Both the position numbers and the translations under genes were made by a program. The notes beneath the pieces were generated by a model. It saw nothing but the letters and a program-made list of their open reading frames with translations. It had not been told where the DNA came from and did not search any database. Source: CALZJC01 sp963781065 (GTDB taxonomy: Bacteria > Acidobacteriota > Thermoanaerobaculia > Multivoradales > JAHEKO01). From it: 64,000 bases of DNA. Position 1 is the stretch's first letter; each line of letters opens with the position of its first letter. The stretch covers positions 62,001 to 126,000 of the forward strand of contig CAWAET010000017.1 in assembly GCA_963781065.1 (NCBI GenBank), written 5' to 3'. Positions 33,995-44,633 of this stretch are shown here, piece after piece.

Positions 33995-36349
33995 TGGCGC
34001 GGCGCTCCGGCGAACGCCCAACGCGGCCGCCTCTACTCGGTTGGCGACGCTGGCTCTTCCCGGCGATCGCCGCGACGCTGGCGCCGGCCCTGTTTCTGGG
34101 TCTGCTCGAGCTCGGCCTGCGCGCCGCCGGATGGGGCCACCCGGCTGGCTTCTTCGTGCCGGCTTCCGGACAGCCGGCCGAGATGACCAACCCCCGGTTC
34201 GGCTGGCGGTTCTTCCCGCCGGCGATCGCCCGCGGCCCGGTGGTCGGCCGGCTGGCGCGGCCCAAGCCGGCCGGTAGCTACCGGATCTTCGTTCTCGGCG
34301 GCTCGGCGGCGATGGGCACCCCCGAGCCGGCATTCTCCTTCGGCCGGGTGCTCGAGGTGATGCTCGAGCAGCGCTACCCGGGCAGCCGGTTCGAGGTCGT
34401 CAACACCGCGATGGCGGCGATCAACTCGCACGTCGTGGTGGAGATCGCCCGCGACTGCGCTCGCCGCCGGCCCGATCTTCTCGCCGTCTACCTGGGCAAC
34501 AACGAGGTGGTCGGGCCGTACGGGCCGGGCACGGTCTTCGACCGCGGCCGGCGCCGACCTGGGCGCCATCCGCCTCGGGCTGCGGCTGCGCCGGCTGCGC
34601 ACCGGTCAGCTGATCGCCCGCGGCCTGGCCGCAGGGCGCCGGCCGGCGACCGCGCCGGCGCAATGGCGCGGCATGGAGATGTTCCTCGACCGCCAGGTGG
34701 CGGCAAGCGACCCCCGTCTGGATCGCACCTACCGGCAGTTCGGCGACAACCTGATGGCGATCGCCCGGCTGGCGCAACGCTCCGGCGCGCCGCTGCTGCT
34801 GTCGACGGTCGCCGTGGATCTGCGCGACACGCCGCCGTTCGCCTCGCTGCATCGGGACGGACTGGGCGAGGCGGAGCTCGAGCGCTGGCGGACCGCCAGC
34901 GAGCGCGGCAACCGGCTGGCTGCCGAGGGCCGTGCCGAGGAGGCGCTGGAAGAGCTCGCCGCGGCGCTCGCGATCGACGACCGTCACGCCGGGCTGCGCT
35001 ATCGAATCGGCCGTCTCGAGCTGCTGGCCGGGGCCGCAGCGGAGGCCCGGCGCCATCTGTCGCAAGCCCGCGACCTGGACGCCCTGCGCTTCCGCGCCGA
35101 CACCGGTATCAACGACACCGTCCGCCGGATCTCCGCAACCGCGCCCGGGACGGTCCGGCTGGTGGATGCCGAACGGCTGCTTGCGGCGGCCCCGGAGAGC
35201 CGCTTCGGGCTGCCCGGCAGCGAGCTGTTCTGGGAGCACGTGCATCTCCGGTTCCCCGGCAACTACCGGCTGGCCGAGGCGTTCCTCGAGCAACTCGAGC
35301 CGCTGCTGCCGGCCGAGATCCGCGACGGCGCCGCCACCGGGCCGCCCGCCTCCCTCGAGCGGGTCGCCGATCGTCTCGCCCTGACCGCCCGCGAGCGCTG
35401 GCAAATGGCCGCCTCGATCCACCAGATGATCCGCCGGCCGCCGTTCACCGGCCAGCTCGGCCACGAACCACGGCGGCAGGCCTCGAAGCGAGAGGCGCTG
35501 CGGCTGCGCGAGAGGGCCCGGGCCGCCCGTGACGCCGACCTCGCCGCCTATCGCCGGGCGCTCGCCCGGCGCCCGGAAGACCTGCCGCTGCTCGAGCTGT
35601 ACGCCCGGGCGCTCGACGCTCAAGGCGCCCCGGAGGAGGCCGTGGCCGCCTGGCGCGAGCTCGTCAGCCGGCTGCCCGAGGTCGCGCCCTGGCGCAACCG
35701 GCTCGGCTTTGCGCTGGCCGAGGCCGGCGACGCCGGCGCCGCGGCCGCCGAGCTGCGCCGCGCCCTCGAGCTTTGGCCGGGGTCCGCCGAGCCGCGGGTC
35801 AACCTGGCCACGGTGCTGGAGCAAGCCGGCGATCGGCAGCAAGCGGAACGGCTCTACCGCGAGGCGACCGCCATCGACCCGGCCGGCGCAGCCGCGCGCG
35901 CCAACCTGGCCGATCTGCTCGACCGGGAAGGCCGCCGCGACGAGGCCGAGCGGCAGCTGCGCGAGCTGATCGAGCTCGACCCGGGCTCGGCGACGGCCCA
36001 CCGGCGGCTCGGCGAGCTGCAGGACCGCCACGGTGAGGCGGCGGCGGCCGAGGCCTCCTACCGCCGGGCGCTCGAGCTCGACGACGAGCTCGCCCCGGTG
36101 CACAACAACCTGGGCTACCTGCTGGCGGCAGCCGGACGGTTCGACGAAGCGGCGCGACAGTACCTCGCGGCGATCGACGACGACCCGGCCGGCGCCCTCG
36201 CCTACTTCAACCTGGCCGACCTGCTGCTCGGCCTGGGCCGGGCAACCGAAGCCGCCGAGGCCTACCGGGCCGGGCTGGCGCTCGAGCCGGGCAACGAACA
36301 GGCGCACGCCAACCTGGAGCAGGCCGAACGGCTGGCGGCGGCGCGCTGA
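33994..36349 (+). CDS. membrane-anchored SGNH hydrolase-like protein with TPR repeats (one frame break)
   Basis: Read across one +1-type break near 34545, the product is about 784 residues. It has an N-terminal membrane anchor (about 22-42), then an SGNH/GDSL-like domain: FVLGGSAAMGTPEP (block I Ser), LLAVYLGNNEVVGPYGPG (block III Asn) and WEHVHLRFPGNYRLAEAFL (late His). The C-terminal half holds roughly seven TPR units, for example LGYLLAAAGRFDEAARQYLAAI. Before the break the frame reads TVFDR; after it, ADLGAIRLGLRLRR. Similar SGNH-TPR proteins occur in Acidobacteriota-type genomes without known function; acetyl-ester chemistry on surface glycans is a guess. The ATG overlaps the fetB TGA. 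Confidence 0.72.
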
Positions 36350-36370
36350 GCCCCGGCGGCCCGGGGGGGC

Positions 36371-36492
36371 GGAGGCGTAGCCCGGCCCCCATTGCGCAAT
36401 CGGAGGGCGTAGCCGGAGTGGGCGTCCCGCGAGGAGCGAAGCATAAACATACAGAGCGAAGCGACCGCGGGGCGACCCGGAGGCGTAGCCCG
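36371..36492 (+). repeat. cluster of GGAGGCGTAGCCCG short repeats
   Basis: Between the SGNH-TPR gene and the VWA gene, GGAGGCGTAGCCCG occurs at 36371-36384 (extended by GCCCCC to 36390) and at 36479-36492. A degenerate copy, GGAGGGCGTAGCCGGAG, lies at 36402-36418. The arms GGGGGGC...GCCCCC around the first copy can pair. A related copy lies at 32288. The 240-bp gap holds no gene. Confidence 0.65.
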
Positions 36493-36592
36493 TGGCCGCT
36501 AGTGGGCCATCCGCCGCCCGAGGCTGGAGCAGCAGTTTGCGTTAGACTCAGGGTCTCCCAAACCACACCTCTTGTCCGAGGAGGACCGACGA

Positions 36593-38035
36593 ATGTCCTT
36601 GAGACGATCGCTCGTAGCCGCTGCCATCGCGCTGCTAACCCTCGCCGCCGTCCCGGCTTCGGCGGCCGAGGCGGAATCCGCCCCCGCGCTGCTCCTGATC
36701 CTCGACGCCTCGGGCTCGATGTGGGGCCAGATCGAGGGCGAGAACAAGATCGTCATCGCCCGGCGGGTCCTGGGCGAGCTGGTCGACGGCCTCGACGCAG
36801 GCGCCGACGTCGGTGTGGTCGCCTACGGCCATCGCCGCGAGGGCGACTGTGACGACATCGAGACCGTGGTGCCGATCGGGCCGCTCGACAAGGCGGCGGT
36901 CAAGGCGACTGTCGACGGGCTCAACCCCAAGGGCAAGACGCCGCTGACCCGCTCGGTCCAGCAGGCGTTCGAGAGCCTGAAGGACCGCCCCGGCGGCGCC
37001 AGCATCATCCTGATCAGCGACGGGCTGGACACCTGCGGCGGCGATCCCTGCGGCGCGGTGCGGGCGGCCAAGCAGATGGGGCTCGATTTCCGCCTGCACG
37101 TGGTCGGTTTCGACGTCGCCGGCGAGGACGTCTCGCAGCTCGAGTGCGCGGCGCAGGCGGGCGAGGGGCTGTTCCTGAGCGCCGAGAACGCCGCCGAGCT
37201 CTCCGCCGCCCTCGATCAGGCGGTGGCGATGGCGCCCGAGGTGCCGCCCGGACGGCTGTCGCTGAAGGCGATCGCCGACGGCGGCCTGCAGGATGCGGCG
37301 GTATTCGTCACCGACGCCGCAACCGGTGAAGAGCTGGGCGGCGGCCGCACCTACGCCACGCCCGACACCAACCCGCGGCTCATCCCGCTGCCCGACGGCA
37401 AGTTCGACGTCCGGGTGCAGGCGGTCGGCTTCCAGGGCGACATCAGCCGCACCTTCACCATCGAGATCGTCGACGGCGGCCTGGTCGAGCGGGTGGCCGA
37501 CTTCTCCACCGGCGAGCTGACCATCAGCGTGAGCCGCAACGGCGAGCTCTCGGACGCGGTCTACAAGGTCAAGCTGCCGGGCGGCGGCGCCGAAGTCGCG
37601 ACCGGCCGTACCTACGCCAACGAGAGGTCGAACCCGGCCAAGGTCCGGATCACCTCCGGCACCTACGAGGTCGCGGTCGGCTCGGTGGAGATCAGCGGCA
37701 ACCCCTGGGTCGAGCTGGGCACGGTCGAGATCGAGCCCGGAGGCTCCGCCGCGCTCGCGCACGCCTGGGAGTCGGGCACGCTCGAGGTGGGCGCCGCCCG
37801 CGACGGCGAGCTGGTCGACGCCACCCTCAACCTGGTCGACGCCGCGACCGGCAAGTCGGTGGGCCAGGGACGCACCTACACCAGCGAGACGTCGAACCCC
37901 AAGAGCTTCATCCTGCTGCCCGGCGACTACCGGGTCACGGTCCAGGAGATCCGCGGCGGCAGGCGCACGATCGAGGTCTCGCTGGCCGCCGGTGAGACGG
38001 TCGAGCGGATGGTGGACCCGGCGGCCGGGGGCTGA
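36593..38035 (+). CDS. secreted von Willebrand factor A protein with three beta-sandwich repeats
   Basis: A 480-residue exported protein: signal peptide (SLVAAAIALLTLAAVPASA), a VWA domain at about 35-210 with an intact MIDAS motif (LLILDASGSMWG, then a Thr in KTPLTRSVQQ and the Asp of LISDGLDTCGG), and three tandem repeats of about 85 residues. Each repeat carries a GRTY...SNP signature before a final GxYxV strand (for example GRTYANERSNP). Paired cysteines in DTCGGDPCGA suggest a disulphide loop. VWA domains bind metal-dependent protein ligands, so an adhesion or complex-assembly role is plausible. Start ATG 36593 follows GAGGAGG. Confidence 0.85.
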   Translation: MSLRRSLVAAAIALLTLAAVPASAAEAESAPALLLILDASGSMWGQIEGENKIVIARRVLGELVDGLDAGADVGVVAYGHRREGDCDDIETVVPIGPLDKAAVKATVDGLNPKGKTPLTRSVQQAFESLKDRPGGASIILISDGLDTCGGDPCGAVRAAKQMGLDFRLHVVGFDVAGEDVSQLECAAQAGEGLFLSAENAAELSAALDQAVAMAPEVPPGRLSLKAIADGGLQDAAVFVTDAATGEELGGGRTYATPDTNPRLIPLPDGKFDVRVQAVGFQGDISRTFTIEIVDGGLVERVADFSTGELTISVSRNGELSDAVYKVKLPGGGAEVATGRTYANERSNPAKVRITSGTYEVAVGSVEISGNPWVELGTVEIEPGGSAALAHAWESGTLEVGAARDGELVDATLNLVDAATGKSVGQGRTYTSETSNPKSFILLPGDYRVTVQEIRGGRRTIEVSLAAGETVERMVDPAAGG

Positions 38036-38150
38036 GCGGGGCCGCTCACCGGCGGCCCACGCGCCGGTCGCCACAGCGAACGGCGCCGGCCACCGGGTCC
38101 CCCGGGCGCAGCCCGGCGTGACGCCTTCGGCTCCTGATAGCGTCTGCCGC

Positions 38151-40782
38151 GTGTGGCGACGCGGTCAGCGGCAGAACGAGCGGCGGCAGCAGCGGCGCCG
38201 CCCGGGCCGCGCGCTTGCCGGGGCGCACCGGATCCTCCTCGTGGCCCTGCTGGCGGCGACCCCGGCCGTCGCGGCGGCGGCAGCCGGCAACGAGTCCGGC
38301 GCGGCTGCCACGATCGCGGATCGGCCTCTCGCCGAGGCCCTGCGCGAGCTGCGCGCCGCGGGCCTGAATCTCCTCTACACCTCCAACGTGGTGCGGCCCG
38401 AGATGCGGGTCGCCGGCCGGCTCGGCGCCGCGGCGCCCCGCGCCGCCCTCGACGAGCTCCTGGCGCCCCACGGGCTCGAGGCGCTCGACGGGCCCAACGA
38501 GGCGATCGTCATCGTGCCGCGCATGGCGGCGCCGGCGACCGAGGGCGCGAGCCCCGCCGGCTCGCCCGTCATCGGCACGGTCCGATCGCATCGCGACGCG
38601 AGCCCCGGTGGCCGGCGTGAGCCTGCGCCTCGCCGAGCTGGCGCGCGCGACGATCAGCGCCGCCGACGGCAGTTTCGCGATCGCCGACGTCGCCGCCGGC
38701 TCGCACACGCTCGAGGTGCGGCGACGCGGTTTCGTGGTCGAGCGACTCGAGGGCGTCCTGGTGGAGGCCGGCCGGCCGACCCGTATCGCCGTGTTGCTCG
38801 ACCCGGCCCCGATCACCGCGGAGACCCTGGTGGTCACCCCCAGCCGCCTGTCGCTGCTGCGCAAAGAGCCGCAGACGCCGCTGGCGCTGAGCCGCGAGGA
38901 GATCTTCGCCCTGCCCCATCTGGGCGACGATCCCTTTCGCGCCCTGAGCCTGCTGCCCGGAGTCGCCGCCAACGACGTCACCGCGCAGTTCCACGTCCGC
39001 GGCGGCCGGCGGGACGAGACGCGGATCCTGCTCGACGGCCAGGAGCTGTACGACACCTTCCACCTGAAGGACTTCGACAGCGCCCTCAGCGTCGTGGCCA
39101 CGACGACGCTCGAAAGCGTCGACCTCTCCACCGGCGGCTTTCCGGTCAACCACGGCGATCGGATGAGCGGCGTGCTGGACATGACGACGGTGACCCCCAC
39201 CGGGCCCCGCCGCACCAGCGTTGGTTTGAGCGTCCTCAACGCCCACCTGGGCAGCTCGGGCTCGTTTGACGACCAGCGCGGCAGCTGGCTGGGACATGTC
39301 CGGCGGGGCTCGATCGATCTCGCCAGCCGGCTGCTCGGCCCGGAGCGACCGAAGTACTGGGACGCCTTTGCCAAGCTCGACTACCAGCTCACCGCCGGCC
39401 AGAGCCTGCGTGTCAACCTGCTCCACGCCGACGACGAGCTCGAGATCAGCGAAACGGTCGGTCCCGAGTCGAAGCGGATCGAGACCAACTACCAGAGCAG
39501 CTACGCCTGGGTGACCCATCAGGCGCTGATCGGCCGTCGACTGCTGGTCGAGACCGCGGTCTCGCGCGCCAAGGTCGGCAGGGAGCGTCGCGCCGTGGAG
39601 CTCGAGGAGGACGTGCGCTTCACGATCCTCGATCGACGGGACTTCCAGGTCCTCGGACTGCGCCAGGGCTGGAACTTCCAGCTGGCGCCGCACCACTCGC
39701 TCAAGTGGGGCCTCGAGCTGCGCGATTTCGAGACCCTCTACGACTACCGCGGCACGCGCGAGTTCGACAACCCGCTCTTCCGGCTGCGCGACGACCAGCA
39801 GGCGGCGACGTTGTTCCAGAGCCGTCTCGACGAGCGCCACGACAGCGCCTATCTCGCCGGCCGGTCGCGGCTGGGCAGCCAGCTGACCCTCGAGCTCGGG
39901 CTGCGCTGGGACCACCACTCGCTGACCCGCGAAAACCGCCTCAGCCCGCGGCTCAACCTGGCCTGGGCGGTCGGCAGCCGCAGCGTCGTGCGGGCCTCGC
40001 TGGGACGGTTCAACCAGAGCCAGCGGCCCTACGAGCTGCAGGTCGAGGACGGCGAGACCGACTTCAGCTCGATCGAGCGCTCGGACAGCCGGGTGCTCGG
40101 CTTCGAGCACCTGTTCGCCGGCCGGCGGGCGCTGGCGCTGCGGGTCGAAGCCTACTCGCGGAAGGTCCTCAATCCCCTGCCGCGCTGGGAGAACCTCTAC
40201 GAGCCGATCAACATGTTCCCGGAGGTGGAGCCGGATCGGGTGCGCGTCGCCCCCGATCGCGCCCTCGCGGAGGGAGTCGAGCTGTTCCTGCGCGGGACCT
40301 TCAACGACCGGCTCGGCTGGTGGGTCAACTACACCTGGTCGTCGACCGAGGACGAGATCGGCGGCGATCGGTCGCCACGCCGCTTTGACCAGGCCCACGC
40401 CGTCAACCTGGATCTGGACTGGCGGATCACCGATCGCTGGACCCTCAACCTGGCCTGGAGGTACCACACCGGCTGGCCGACAACCCCATTGGGACTGGTC
40501 CCCGAGCTCGACGAGGACGGAGAGGCCGTCTTCGTGCCGGTAGCGGGCCGGCGGAACAGCACCAGACTGCCCGACTACCACCGGCTGGATCTGCGGGCCA
40601 GCCGTACCTGGACGCTGCGCACCGGCACCCTCGGCTTCTTCGTCGACGTCCAGAACGCCTACGACCGCGGCAACGTCGCCGGCTTCGACTTCATGATCGA
40701 CGAGGAGCTGGGAACGCTGATGCCCAACCCCGAACAGTGGGCGGGGATCCTGCCGTCGCTGGGCCTGAGCTTCGAGTTCTAG
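38151..40782 (+). CDS. TonB-dependent receptor with N-terminal STN signalling domain (one frame break)
   Basis: Read across a +1-type break near 38595, this encodes about 876 residues: a signal peptide after a long basic leader (HRILLVALLAATPAVAAAAA), an STN domain (IADRPLAEALRELRAAGLNLLYTS, LDELLAPHGLEALDGPNEAIVIVP), a carboxypeptidase-like regulatory domain (GSFAIADVAAGSHTLEVRRRGF), a plug (LPHLGDDPFRALSLLPGV, HVRGGRRDETRILLDGQELY) and a beta barrel ending LGLSFEF with terminal Phe. STN domains signal to FecR-type proteins, and a fecR/fecI pair lies convergently next door. The substrate is unknown. The start GTG at 38151 is provisional; no ribosome binding site is seen. Confidence 0.8.
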
Positions 40783-40801
40783 CCGGTATTTCCGGCCGGG
40801 C

Positions 40802-41815
40802 TCATCGGGCTTGGGTGATCAGGATCGTGCCCGGCTCCAGCCGGAAGCCCAGATCGCTGCTCCTCAGCCTCCACTCCAGCGCTTCCTCCGGGCTGAAGCC
40901 CTCGGTCGAGCCGTGCAGCTCGATCCCGGGGGCCGCCCGCGCCAGCGCCGGATCGGCCCAGCGAATCTCACGCCCCATCTCGCGGGACGCCCAATCCAGG
41001 AAGTAGCTCAGCGACCGGCCCTCGACATCGATGCTCGGTGCGGTCGCGACGACCCAGTCCCACTCGGGTCCGTAGGGCTCGATCCCGGCGCGCGTGACCG
41101 AGCCGTCGGCAAGCAGGCTGAGCTGCTCGCCGCGCGCCGCCGGATGGCGGTCGGCGCCCGCTTCGAGCGAGCACCGGCCCTCTCGCACCCGCACCCTGAG
41201 CGCGGCGTCGCCCTCGCTCAGCCGCACCTCGAACTGGGTGCCGATCTCGCGCACCGTGCCGAGCACCGTGACCACCTCGACGCCGTCGCCGATCGCCGCC
41301 GGGTCGGAGTCGACGTAGAGCGTGCCGCGCTCGAGCTCGACACGACGCGCCGAGGTCAACCGCACCCGCGTGTCGCCCGCCAGCCGCAGCGACCGGCCGC
41401 CCTCGAGGCGGAGCGCCGCTCCTGCCGGCGAGCCGTCAGCCCAGCTGCCGGTCTCCACCGAGTCGCCGGCGGTCAGCTGGCTGCCGATCGCCAAATCCAC
41501 CGCCCCAGCGGTGCGGACGGATCCGGCGAGCAGCTCGACGCTGGCTACCACCGATGGGGCGACCGGAGCGGTCCGGTTCGCCCACCACCAGCCGATCGCC
41601 AGGGCCAGCAGCACGCTGGCGGCGAGCGCCAGGCCGCCACGCGCCCGCAACCCCCGGCGCCGGCGCTGCTCGCGCCCCACCATCTCGCCCCACTCGGCGC
41701 GAGCCGCCGCCTTGATCCTCGCCACCTCCTCCGGGGGGACCGGGGCCCGCGGTCCGGCGCCGGCGATCAGATCGCGCACGTCCTGCTCGTCTGCAACTCC
41801 GAATTGCTTGTTCAT
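40802..41815 (-). CDS. fecR: FecR-type anti-sigma regulator with C-terminal STN domain
   Basis: A 337-residue bitopic protein: cytosolic N-terminus (about 1-59), membrane helix at about 60-79 (GGLALAASVLLALAIGWWWA), then a periplasmic FecR domain (SVELLAGSVRTAGAVDLAIG, GTLYVDSDPAAIGDGVEVVTVLGTVREIGTQFEVRL). A C-terminal STN-like domain follows (SLSYFLDWASREMGREIRW, SPEEALEWRLRSSDLGFRLE). FecR proteins transmit outer-membrane receptor occupancy to the partner ECF sigma factor. The ATG overlaps the stop of the sigma gene (ATGA). Having an STN domain in the regulator as well as in the receptor is notable. Confidence 0.85.
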   Translation of the reverse strand: MNKQFGVADEQDVRDLIAGAGPRAPVPPEEVARIKAAARAEWGEMVGREQRRRRGLRARGGLALAASVLLALAIGWWWANRTAPVAPSVVASVELLAGSVRTAGAVDLAIGSQLTAGDSVETGSWADGSPAGAALRLEGGRSLRLAGDTRVRLTSARRVELERGTLYVDSDPAAIGDGVEVVTVLGTVREIGTQFEVRLSEGDAALRVRVREGRCSLEAGADRHPAARGEQLSLLADGSVTRAGIEPYGPEWDWVVATAPSIDVEGRSLSYFLDWASREMGREIRWADPALARAAPGIELHGSTEGFSPEEALEWRLRSSDLGFRLEPGTILITQAR

Positions 41816-42447
41816 AGCGCGGTTTCCATTCTCTGAGGTTGGAACCGAGAGATCTCGGCGGGAGGCCGGGGGGCGGCGTTGAGGCGGGCGTGGACCTGCC
41901 GAAACGCCGCCCGAGCTCGGGTGAGAAGCGACTCGGCGGCCTTGGGCCCGACCTCGAGCCGGACGGCGATCTCGTTGACCGGCAGGTCCTGCAGGTACTT
42001 CCACTCCAGCACCTGGCCGTAGTGCGGCGGCAGCTCGTCGAGGGCGGCGTGCACCAGACGGCGGGTCTCGTTGCGCAGCGCCGCGCTGTCGGCCATCTCG
42101 GGCGCCGCGATGCCCAGCTCGGCGGCCGAGGTCTCCTCCACCACATCGAGGTCGACCTCGCGCACCGGGCGCATCTTCTTGCGGTAGTGGCCGGCGATCT
42201 CGTTGAGACAGCAGCTGCACAGCCAGGTCATCAGCGCCGCGTCGCCGCGGAATCTCGGCAAACTGGCGATCGCCTTGCACAGCGTGGTTTGGACGATGTC
42301 GGCGATGAGCTCACGATTGCCGTCGAGGCGCCGCGCCGCGAACCGGTAGAGCGCGGGGACATAGGTGTCGGCAAACACGTCAAACGCGGACTCGTCGCCG
42401 TCGATCATGCGGCGGACAAACTCCCGCTCCTCTGCCCTGGGTATCAT
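41812..42447 (-). CDS. ECF sigma factor (FecI-like)
   Basis: A 211-residue ECF sigma. Region 2 has FDVFADTYVPALYRFAARRLDGNRELIADIVQTTLCKAIASLPRF read as an unbroken helix set, with MTWLCSCCLNEIAGHYRKK. Region 4 has ELPPHYGQVLEWKYLQDLPVNEIAVRLEVGPKAAESLLTRARAAFR. It is paired with the FecR gene by 4-nt overlap, and probably activates its own operon and the TonB receptor on an external cue. Two adjacent cysteines in region 2 (CSCCLNE) are common in this subgroup. Confidence 0.87.
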   Translation of the reverse strand: MIPRAEEREFVRRMIDGDESAFDVFADTYVPALYRFAARRLDGNRELIADIVQTTLCKAIASLPRFRGDAALMTWLCSCCLNEIAGHYRKKMRPVREVDLDVVEETSAAELGIAAPEMADSAALRNETRRLVHAALDELPPHYGQVLEWKYLQDLPVNEIAVRLEVGPKAAESLLTRARAAFRQVHARLNAAPRPPAEISRFQPQRMETAL

Positions 42448-43064
42448 CGCTTCAATCCGCCTCCCCGTTCTGCATCTTGCTCGCCCGATTCTCGCTCGAC
42501 TCCAGGCGGCGCTCCCGCTGCGCCTGCTCTGTTGGATGCGAGGCTATCGCCAATCCTTCGGCGACGCTGCTTCCGTCCCGCAGCGGCCGGACGGCGAAGG
42601 ATTGAAGCGGCCGACGCATCGAAGATGGCGTCGGCAGCGAAGAGAGTCGCTGTGAGTCGGCAAAACGCTCTGACAAAACAGCAGACGCGATGCGAGCAAC
42701 CGTGATGCCCAGCTCTACCCGAGCCGTGAGGACGCCTGAGAGATAACGGGCTTGGGCAGCCGCAGCACAGCTGAGGAACAGCTTTGAGCATCTTCTCGGA
42801 TCGGCGTTCGCTGCGACAGATCGGCGGTCTGCGCGCCTACATGCGACAGGTTTCGTGGTCGTTGCGGTGGCAGTTCGAATGGCGGCGGCGGGTCCAACGC
42901 ACCCTCGCCAAGCCGCTTGCCGAGCCCGCCGCATATCCGAGCAGGCCACTTGCCAATCGGGCCCGAAAGCGCGCCGTGACGCCGCCCGCGGAACCGCGCG
43001 CCCGTCCCAGCCGCGTCGCCGGTCCCCACTGAGCACCGGCGCCGGCCCGGCACGGCCCATCGCC
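42448..43064. other. 617-bp intergenic region upstream of the fecI-like gene
   Basis: I see no supportable gene. Base composition and codon-position pattern are less regular than in neighbouring genes. A possible rightward TTG-initiated ORF of 82 codons at 42784-43032 has a GAGGA tract 8 nt before it and encodes an arginine- and tryptophan-rich peptide, but resembles nothing I know. The left part should contain the promoter of the fecI-fecR operon. No tRNA or clear terminator was found. Confidence 0.5.
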
Positions 43065-44340
43065 CTACTGCCGGAAGAGCGGCCCCTCGGCGGCGGCGCT
43101 GGCATCGGCACTGGGATCGGCATTGGGATCGGCAATGGGCGGGCCGCTCAGGATGCCTTGCGTCGACATCCAGTCGCCGATCTCGACCGCGATGCGGCGG
43201 CTCATCTCGCCGCTGTAGTGCGCCGGGTCGACATAGAGCGGCTCCTCGCTACCGGCTTGCATGTCGGCGAGCCAGAGGAATCCCCTCCCGAGCTGCCCAT
43301 CGCCGGCGAGGACAGCCATTCGCTCGTAGCCGGCGCGCACGTGCGGCGGCTCCTCGGCGCCGGCGAACGGGTGATGGCGCCGGTCGTAGGCATAGAACGA
43401 GACCGGCTGCCAGACGAACAGCGCCTCCACGCCGTGGGCGGACGCGACCGCTTCGATCAGCCGCCGGTTGGCCAGGTAGACGCGGGCCGTCCGGTCCGCG
43501 ACGGCTTCCTCCGGCGCCGCGAGACGACTCCTCGACCGCGGCCGGCGGCCGGCGAGCGGCGCCCGCGACCGCGCGGGCCAGCCGCATCATCGGCAACCGC
43601 GCCAGCAGCGTGGAGATCGAGCCGTCACCGTCCTCGAAACGGGACCCCAGCCTGGCGCTGAAGATCGGCAGCTTGTCGGCGATCCGGCAGTCGTTCAGGC
43701 CGTCGAGGAAGACGGCCACGTCGGGCCCGGTTCCGAAGGCCAGCTGGCGCTCGAAGAGCAGCCGCTCCTGGGTCGAGAAGTAGCCCGCGCGGCCGAAGTT
43801 GTAGACCCGCACCGGCCGCTCGAAGCCCGACCGGCCGATCCGGTCGGCCAGGTGGCGCTGCAAGTGGGCGGCCACGGTGAGGTCGTCGGGCACGCCGTAG
43901 CCGAAAGCGGTCGAGCCGCCGTAGAGAAAGACGTTGAGGGCCTCGGGGTCCGGCGGCCAGGGGCCGGCCCCCGGGTGACGGCGAAAGCCGTGCCGGTCGA
44001 TCGTCACGTAGCGGCCGGCGAAGGCCTTGACCCGGAACTGGGTGAAGGGCTCGTAGACGAAGCCGGACGAGGCGAGGTAGGTCTCTTCCCACAGCGCCCG
44101 GATCTCGTCCTGTTCGAGGCCCGGATGGACCTCAGCATGGCCCGAGAGGGTCTCCGGGGAGCGGGCCTCCCGGTGCGGCCGGGCCCGGCGGCCGTCCAGC
44201 ACCCAAAAGGCCAGCCAAAGCGCCAGGTTGAGCACCACCAGAAGAAGGCAGGTGTTGAGGAATACCAGCGCCAGTGAGCCCCAGACCCGGCCCAGCCGCT
44301 CGAACTTCCCCGTCTCTGGCCCCCCTGCCTCCGGGCTCAC
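43065..44340 (-). CDS. membrane-anchored SGNH hydrolase-family protein (one frame break)
   Basis: Read across a +1-type break near 43525, the product is about 424 residues. It has an N-terminal membrane anchor (about 17-40, WGSLALVFLNTCLLLVVLNL) and an exported SGNH domain with block I VFLYGGSTAFGYG, block III VAVFLDGLNDCRI and a final block V VDPAHYSGEMSRRIA (Asp and His). Before the break the frame reads RPPAAVEESS; after it, EEAVADRTARVYLANRRLIEAV. The start is GTG at 44338-44340 after AGGAGG. The family includes esterases and acetyl transferases acting on surface polysaccharides; the substrate is unknown. The C-terminus is Ala/Pro/Asp-rich. Confidence 0.72.
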
Positions 44341-44633
44341 GCCTACCTGCCTCCTCAACTCCTGGTCTCCGTCGACTCGGCCGTCCTGGATATGCCCATC
44401 GTACCCTGGCGGTCGCAGCCCCCTCCGGGGGTCGGTAGCTACCCAATGACGTGGGAGAACGGCTCCGTCAACGGGGTCGGGCGAACCGCTGGCGGGTTGC
44501 CTAGACTGGCGTTGGAGCCGACCGCCCGCGGGAATCCGCGGCCGCCGCTCGTACGACGGGAAGAACGGCACAACTCACCGTAACGGCACGGCCTCGCAAA
44601 AGCCGGCGACCAACGGTGAAGGAGGCAGGTTTC

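Noticed and set aside
42784..43032. 82-codon rightward ORF with a weak ribosome binding site
   Set aside because: It starts with TTG and has an Arg/Trp-rich composition with no resemblance to known proteins. Kept only as a remark in the intergenic entry.
42452..43135. 227-codon leftward ORF upstream of the fecI-like gene
   Set aside because: It overlaps the end of the SGNH gene, lacks domain features, and has biased shadow-type composition.
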